Assembly: GCA_002404835.1 (NCBI GenBank)
Contig: DHKM01000053.1
Location: 1 to 30,655 of the forward strand
DNA length: 30,655 bases
Source: Caryophanales bacterium UBA4694
GTDB taxonomy: Bacteria > Bacillota_I > Bacilli_A > RFN20 > CAG-288
Direction of reading: 5' to 3'
In this document: positions 26,191 through 30,655 of the stretch, in pieces
Numbering within the stretch: position 1 is the first letter of the stretch
Layout: each line of letters opens with the position of its first letter
Made by a program: the position numbers and the translations under genes
Notes under the pieces: generated by a model
Database searches by the model: none
Told to the model about the DNA's origin: nothing
What the model saw: the letters and a program-made list of their open reading frames with translations, nothing else

Positions 26191-26796
26191 TTATGAAGCG
26201 GATTTGCTTTCCTTGGAATCGATATGGACGATTTTTCCGCAATCCATGATTCTTTCGTCATGACTTGCCAGGATGACCAGGGATGATTTAGCTTGTTCCT
26301 TCAAGATGTCCATGATTTCTTTGGCATGGGCGTCGCTTAAGGAGGAAGTCACTTCATCAAGAAGATAGAGCTTTTTGCTTTTTGACAGTTCGTTTGACAG
26401 AGACAATAGAATCTCTTCTCCTCCGGACAATCCATGGATGCTTCTATTCGATTCTAGGTGGTCGAAGTTCTTCTGTTCTTTGTCGACAAAGAGACTTCTG
26501 TTTTCTCCGACATTTAGAAAGTCAATCAGATTTCCTCGTGGAAGAAGAAGCGAGATGTTCTTTTTCCGGAATTCTTCTTTCTTCTTCGGCGTGAGAATGT
26601 TCAGGTCTTCTTTGTCGAAAAGATATTTTCCTTTGAATCCATCGTCGATGAGGGCAAGGAAATAGAGCAGGGTTGTTTTCCCGCATCCATTGTCTCCGGT
26701 CAGGATATAAAGGCCGGTATCGTTGAAATCGTAGGAGAAGTAATCGAAGACGATTCTTTTCTGAAAGCTTCTTCTTAGATTGATTAGTTTGATCAT
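26191..26796 (-). CDS. Stand-alone ABC transporter ATPase
   Basis: 201 aa, short but complete ABC ATPase: Walker A GDNGCGKTT (34-42), signature LSGGE (123-127), Walker B LYLLDE (143-148) and switch His179 in ASHDE. The Q-loop region reads LLLPRGN, so the usual Gln is not obvious. Its ATG shares one base with the stop of the preceding permease-half gene (TGATG), so it is translationally coupled. The upstream gene at 27367-29349 already carries its own ATPase, so this operon has two. They may form a heterodimer, or this one may serve the second permease half. MacB/LolD-type ATPases are the nearest relatives in size. Confidence 0.88.
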   Translation of the reverse strand: MIKLINLRRSFQKRIVFDYFSYDFNDTGLYILTGDNGCGKTTLLYFLALIDDGFKGKYLFDKEDLNILTPKKKEEFRKKNISLLLPRGNLIDFLNVGENRSLFVDKEQKNFDHLESNRSIHGLSGGEEILLSLSNELSKSKKLYLLDEVTSSLSDAHAKEIMDILKEQAKSSLVILASHDERIMDCGKIVHIDSKESKSAS

Positions 26797-27374
26797 CAGT
26801 ATTTCTCCCTTAGATAGGCTAACATCTTCGTATGTGATGTCTTTTTTTTCAGAACAAAATGATAAATCAGATAACTTATAAAATCGAAGACGGCAAAAGG
26901 GATAAGAACAAGAGGATTGAAGACGAAAATCGGAATCGAGGTCGGAAAAACTGCGTTCATGATCGTGTAAAGTATGACATATAGGACTAAAGATAAAAAT
27001 AGGGTAATTGTGGTTTCCAGGAAGTGATAGAGGCCAAGATTTTTCTTGATATTCTCACACCCCTTGGATTTCAGAAGAAAGACATTTCCTAGATATTCAT
27101 CGATTTCGAACATCGAAAACAGGACGAAAAGAAAAACAATCAGAGCGCAGAGACTGATGAATATGAAAACATAGGACTGTTTTTCAATTCCTTGAAAGCT
27201 GAGTAAATCTAAAACCGCTTCATCCTCGTAAGATAATCCGCTTAAACGATCCATGTCCAAAGTCAAACAGGAGAAAAAGAAGAATATGAAACCATTCAGG
27301 AAAAGAAAGATGAGATTGAATGGTAGATCTATCTTGGCAAGATAGAAATAGAATCTTCTCTTGATATCATTCAT
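26796..27374 (-). CDS. FtsX-like permease, C-terminal half as separate ORF
   Basis: 192 aa with four membrane segments (about 18-40, 67-90, 112-138, 147-172) and a basic tail ending LAYLREKY. It corresponds to the last third of the fused permease remnant at 1827-3640, sharing TSIPIFVF and the C-terminus. The ATG overlaps the stop of the preceding ABC gene by eight bases, and AAGAAGG lies about nine bases upstream. A real coupled start is therefore as plausible as a frameshift that split one gene. It probably pairs with the 27367-29349 product to make a complete permease. Confidence 0.8.
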   Translation of the reverse strand: MNDIKRRFYFYLAKIDLPFNLIFLFLNGFIFFFFSCLTLDMDRLSGLSYEDEAVLDLLSFQGIEKQSYVFIFISLCALIVFLFVLFSMFEIDEYLGNVFLLKSKGCENIKKNLGLYHFLETTITLFLSLVLYVILYTIMNAVFPTSIPIFVFNPLVLIPFAVFDFISYLIYHFVLKKKTSHTKMLAYLREKY

Positions 27375-29349
27375 GTTTTGATACCTTCTTTCTGAAAAGA
27401 ACGGAACTGATAAGGAAGATGAGGAGAGAAAAAATAAATACTACCGGTAGTCCGGAAAGAAAGAATGTGCGAAAAGAAGTCTGCGTAAGGGTCAATATTC
27501 CTCCTATGATAAAGGAGAGTGAAAGTACAATCAAGTTCGGAATGGTGGAAATCAGATGAATCTGATTCCACGTCAGGCCTCGTATATGAAGAAGAACATA
27601 ATCATGATACTCCCTTTTCAAAACGGATTGATAGAGAATGGATTCCAAAAACAAAAATAATAATGTGAAAAAGCAAAACATCAGGGAATAGGAATAAATA
27701 CTAGAATAACAATCACTGTTGTTTGCCTGGTAATATTCAAGATCTTTGTTATGGATAATGGTTTCCGCTGAAACAATGGAATCAAAATTAAGTCTTTTGT
27801 TTGCGATGTAGGAAGCTTTTTCGAACGTGTTCGTATTTGTGGTCAAGTAAACGGATGAGTATTCCGAGTAACAACTGCTTATATTCCTGAGCTTGTCGTC
27901 TGAAAGAAAGATAGTTGATTTTGAATCATCTTCATCAAGACCATCAAGAACGAAAGTATCAACACCATCGGGAAAGATTTTGTTGTAATCGACCATAAAT
28001 GGGTCTGACATTGACCTATAGATTGGCTTGGAAAATGAACTGACATGTTTTGAGGAATATAGTTCCGGATCGGATAGATAGAACGTATTCTCTTGAAAAG
28101 GATAGGACTGATATTTTGGATACTTCGTCTTCAAATAGGAAATACTTCGAAGGAAAATAAAGGAATGATACTGATGTCTCTTTTGATCTTTTGTTGAGGA
28201 ATCGGAATCATAGAAGAGGTTTCTTTCCAGAATCAATGGTGGTGTGTCTATGGATTTGGAATGATATATAAAAAAATCCTCTTTTATGGAATTGTCAATG
28301 ATGATTTTTGCTTTTTGGTTTTCATATTCGTAGGTATAGTCACGAATCTTGATTCCATTTGGATAATTCTTGTTCTGCATGTTGTTATAGAAAGATTGGT
28401 TGCAGTAATAATTATTGTCAGAGTCGCTAATGGCAGTGGATTGAACCGTCATTGGATAAGTGACGATGGAGTAATAGCAATCTCCCTTGAATTTTCTGAT
28501 GATGTCCTTAGAAGTAATGCTGTGATTGCAGTTCAAAATGATATAACCTTGTTTTCTGATTCCGGACACAAGATAGAAGAAGGAATCATTTAGGTTTGTA
28601 TAAGTTCCTAAAAATACGAAAAACAGGATTAAAGAGGATACGAATATGTGGATAATACTTGAAAAAAGTCTTGATTTCATCAAAGAAAAACATATATTTT
28701 TGCAATTGATTTTATGGGTGTTTTCTTCTAAGGATTTTTTTTCGTTTTCTTTGAGATTGTTTTTGTGAATTTTCAGTTTTTTATTATCCAGTATATATAT
28801 TTGGTTTGCGTATTTTTCTAGAGAAACATCATGGGAAACAAGGATGACAAGGCTAGTTTCTGATAATGTCAAAATTCTGCTTATGATTTCTTTCCTTTTC
28901 TCTTTGTCCGAGGAGGATAAGACTTCATCTAAAAGATAGATATCCTTTGGCTGACTTAATGAGGTATGAAGAATTGCGTATTCCTGCTGCCCTTGAGACA
29001 AGGATGATATCTTGGTATGAGTCACAGACTTGCCGTTTGAATAGATGTTTTGATTGTCCTCAACGGACAAAAAAGATATCATGTTGTTTTTCTGCAGGAC
29101 GTAACAAATATGTGTCTTGCGAAATAATGTTTGCTTCTTGTCCGAGTCCGTTCTGTGGTTTTTCCCATTATAAAGAATTTTGCCTTCATATTGATTGTCT
29201 ATTAAGGAAAGCATATTGAAAAGAGTGGTTTTTCCGCAACCATTTTCTCCTTTGATGATGACAAGCCCTCTGTCAGGGAAACAGGCATAATCGATGTCAA
29301 ACAATTCTTTAGAACCGATTGTTTTTTTTACTCTTTTTAATTCTATCAT
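27367..29349 (-). CDS. ABC ATPase fused to an FtsX/MacB-like permease half
   Basis: 660 aa. The ATPase domain (1-195) is intact: Walker A GENGCGKTT (34-42), Q-loop Gln86, signature LSQGQ (117-121), Walker B IYLLDE (137-142) and His173. A membrane segment (about 230-248), an outer domain of about 290 aa and three membrane segments (about 545-650) follow. This ATPase-TM-outer domain-3TM order is shared with 10714-12819. The remainder of the permease is in the next ORF. FtsX/MacB-type ABC proteins mostly export peptides or transmit force to extracytoplasmic partners. Similar permeases occur beside lactococcin-972-type bacteriocin genes, but no such bacteriocin is seen here. Its ATG overlaps the stop of the secreted protein gene by four bases, which suggests the two work together. 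Confidence 0.88.
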   Translation of the reverse strand: MIELKRVKKTIGSKELFDIDYACFPDRGLVIIKGENGCGKTTLFNMLSLIDNQYEGKILYNGKNHRTDSDKKQTLFRKTHICYVLQKNNMISFLSVEDNQNIYSNGKSVTHTKISSLSQGQQEYAILHTSLSQPKDIYLLDEVLSSSDKEKRKEIISRILTLSETSLVILVSHDVSLEKYANQIYILDNKKLKIHKNNLKENEKKSLEENTHKINCKNICFSLMKSRLFSSIIHIFVSSLILFFVFLGTYTNLNDSFFYLVSGIRKQGYIILNCNHSITSKDIIRKFKGDCYYSIVTYPMTVQSTAISDSDNNYYCNQSFYNNMQNKNYPNGIKIRDYTYEYENQKAKIIIDNSIKEDFFIYHSKSIDTPPLILERNLFYDSDSSTKDQKRHQYHSFIFLRSISYLKTKYPKYQSYPFQENTFYLSDPELYSSKHVSSFSKPIYRSMSDPFMVDYNKIFPDGVDTFVLDGLDEDDSKSTIFLSDDKLRNISSCYSEYSSVYLTTNTNTFEKASYIANKRLNFDSIVSAETIIHNKDLEYYQANNSDCYSSIYSYSLMFCFFTLLFLFLESILYQSVLKREYHDYVLLHIRGLTWNQIHLISTIPNLIVLSLSFIIGGILTLTQTSFRTFFLSGLPVVFIFSLLIFLISSVLFRKKVSKHE

Positions 29350-30374
29350 GATAATTGAATTACGAAAGAATCGTATGCGCTGGATTCAAATTTATCAAGT
29401 GCAGTATGAGATCCATGGAATGTGTCCATTTTAAGTTCGATAGCTATTGAATCAGGCACTTTACTACTTTCTACTGCAAAACATCCATAAAAAGCGAAAT
29501 TGAATGGTTTGGAATCATCTGTCCCATTGGTACAAGGACCTGAAAATAGTTTTGATGAATCCTCAGTTACTTTTGCGAAATAAGTTCCAGTATTATCCTT
29601 TTTGGTATTAGCCAAACTCACATTGTTGTTATAATCGAACCTTTGATTGAAAGCAATCCTATGGTCATTTTCCGAGCGGCTGATTGTGGAGGTGATATAC
29701 GCAACAAGTCTGGTATCAAAATGGTTGATTAAATTCAAATCTTTATAGATGTCATATACAGAATCAAAATAAGAGTTTGTAAAAAGATTTGTGCAATCTT
29801 GAAATTTGTCTCCATGATAGGAATTTAGAGCATCCGTTACGCCTTTATATTGTGTTTGCTTGTTCGAATTATATGAATTCTCAGTATATCGTGTATCTGT
29901 TGGATTAACGTCGCGTAAGTAACGATAACTATTTAAAGATCCTGATGAATCATAACCAGGACATTGATAACTGTGCCCAGTATAATCGATTCCTCTAAAT
30001 TCCGCATTGAAATTTATGTAGTTTAAAAAACCAGCATGTTTTCCGTCAAACCAGTTTCCAACACCACCTTTGTATTCGACAGCATTATTGACATAGATGT
30101 CCGCCTGGTAAAGAAGAATAAATCCTGGATGATAATTGATTTGAACTTCTGTTGGTTTATACATTTGATAAAGCTCATAATTAAAAGTTAGTTTTGCAAC
30201 AGGCAATTTCTTGATATTAGAAAGTGTTGTGATTGTTTTGCTATGGTAATTCTGTAGTTGTTTTTTACAATAAATATCTTCGTGTCGAATATTAGATTTG
30301 ACATAAATGAAATTAGATGATGATGCACTTATTAAGGAAAGTAACAAGGGAATCAAAAAAACTTTTTGTTTCAT
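29346..30374 (-). CDS. Secreted protein of unknown function paired with ABC operon
   Basis: 342 aa with a clear Sec signal (MKQKVFLIPLLLSLISASSS). The mature part is rich in Asn, Tyr, Ser and Asp, with several Cys (including CKK near 36, CPGY, DCTN, PCTN, YGCF). I recognise no catalytic motif or family. GGGAGG lies ten bases before the ATG and a TATAAT box lies 27 bases before it. The stop overlaps the ABC gene by four bases. By analogy with the peptidase/ABC pair at 9400-12819, it may be the extracellular partner or cargo of the ABC protein. This is inference. Codon use is AT-rich. Confidence 0.78.
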   Translation of the reverse strand: MKQKVFLIPLLLSLISASSSNFIYVKSNIRHEDIYCKKQLQNYHSKTITTLSNIKKLPVAKLTFNYELYQMYKPTEVQINYHPGFILLYQADIYVNNAVEYKGGVGNWFDGKHAGFLNYINFNAEFRGIDYTGHSYQCPGYDSSGSLNSYRYLRDVNPTDTRYTENSYNSNKQTQYKGVTDALNSYHGDKFQDCTNLFTNSYFDSVYDIYKDLNLINHFDTRLVAYITSTISRSENDHRIAFNQRFDYNNNVSLANTKKDNTGTYFAKVTEDSSKLFSGPCTNGTDDSKPFNFAFYGCFAVESSKVPDSIAIELKMDTFHGSHTALDKFESSAYDSFVIQLS

Positions 30375-30400
30375 TAGAATGAAACCTCCCTTTTTCAGCT

Positions 30401-30406
30401 ATTATA
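30401..30406 (-). promoter_or_regulatory. -10 box of the secreted protein/ABC operon
   Basis: Perfect TATAAT on the minus strand, 10 bases before the AAAGGGAGG ribosome site. No convincing -35 is seen 16-18 bases upstream. Confidence 0.5.
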
Positions 30407-30575
30407 TACCCTTTTGAAAAAATGAGATAATTATTTACAAGTGATGCTTGGTTGATCGTAACAGCTTAGCAACAAGATAATCTGATTTTCGATTTTATTG
30501 GCAGGTATACCAGGGCCGTAATTTAAAAATTGAAATATTCCTTTGCTTCGTTCGCTTGTATATTGCTGTCAATTT

Positions 30576-30607
30576 TCAATACTGACCATATTGCACATCA
30601 GTATTGA
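30576..30607. repeat. Ten-base inverted repeat at right edge
   Basis: TCAATACTGA and TCAGTATTGA are perfect inverted copies separated by 12 bases. There is no T run, so a terminator is unlikely; an operator or an end of a mobile element is possible. The rest of 30407-30655 contains no gene I can support. Confidence 0.45.
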
Positions 30608-30655
30608 GTACTTTGAAAACACTTCTGAAACATTTATCTGATTTAATGGAAGAAG

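Noticed and set aside
30437..30567. Short minus-strand open frame containing LNYGPGIPANKIENQI
   Set aside because: About 40 codons with no start. It could be the 3' end of a lost gene, but it is too short to support a call.

Overview
The window looks like chromosomal DNA of an AT-rich, monoderm Bacillota bacterium, probably a gut- or rumen-type member of the Bacilli/Erysipelotrichia side. The reasons are low GC, strong GGAGG ribosome sites, LytTR/GHKL (AgrA/AgrC-type) two-component pairs, many lipoproteins, CcpA-like operators and a feoAB iron operon. TGA is used as an ordinary stop, so the code is standard. The species assignment is inference only.

Layout. (1) Left edge, 28-3640: a secreted zinc-metallopeptidase-like gene on the minus strand, whose real reading frame runs about 147 codons upstream of its first usable ATG and is interrupted by a TAA at codon 4. 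Divergent from it is a decayed FtsX-like permease gene that has lost its ATPase and carries a frameshift. (2) 3767-9248, plus strand: a LytTR response regulator and GHKL kinase pair, a cre-like operator, a circularly permuted GH3 glycosidase anchored at both ends, a small lipoprotein and a terminator. (3) 9400-12920, plus strand, AT-richer: a secreted YiiX/C92-type cysteine peptidase followed by an FtsX-type ABC protein whose ATPase domain has lost key catalytic residues. (4) 12931-15526, minus strand: feoA, feoB and a small membrane protein. (5) 15600-16546: about 0.95 kb without an intact gene, holding hairpins and degenerate coding-like pieces. (6) 16547-22881, minus strand: a second GHKL/LytTR pair and, upstream of it, an operon of a CBM-like lipoprotein, a second permuted GH3 and a 4-TM protein. 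(7) 23185-25614, plus strand: a large lipoprotein with one Big2-like domain and four copies of the same CBM-like module. (8) 25667-30374, minus strand: a secreted protein of unknown function, an ABC ATPase-permease, a second permease half, a stand-alone ABC ATPase and an acidic cytosolic protein.

How the parts may work together. Regions 2, 6 and 7 look like a surface carbohydrate system. Two membrane-held GH3 enzymes and two lipoproteins with carbohydrate-binding-like modules would act outside the membrane. CcpA/LacI-type sites in front of them suggest sugar control, and two peptide- or ligand-sensing two-component pairs lie next to the two GH3 genes in mirror-image order. Regions 1, 3 and 8 form a second theme: three related FtsX/MacB-like ABC loci, each beside a different secreted protein (a metallopeptidase, a permuted NlpC/P60-like peptidase and an unknown). 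They are at different stages of decay: one lacks the ATPase and is frameshifted, one has a degenerate ATPase, and one is intact but split over two ORFs with an additional ATPase. This secreted-protein plus FtsX-ABC pairing is the best candidate here for an undescribed system.
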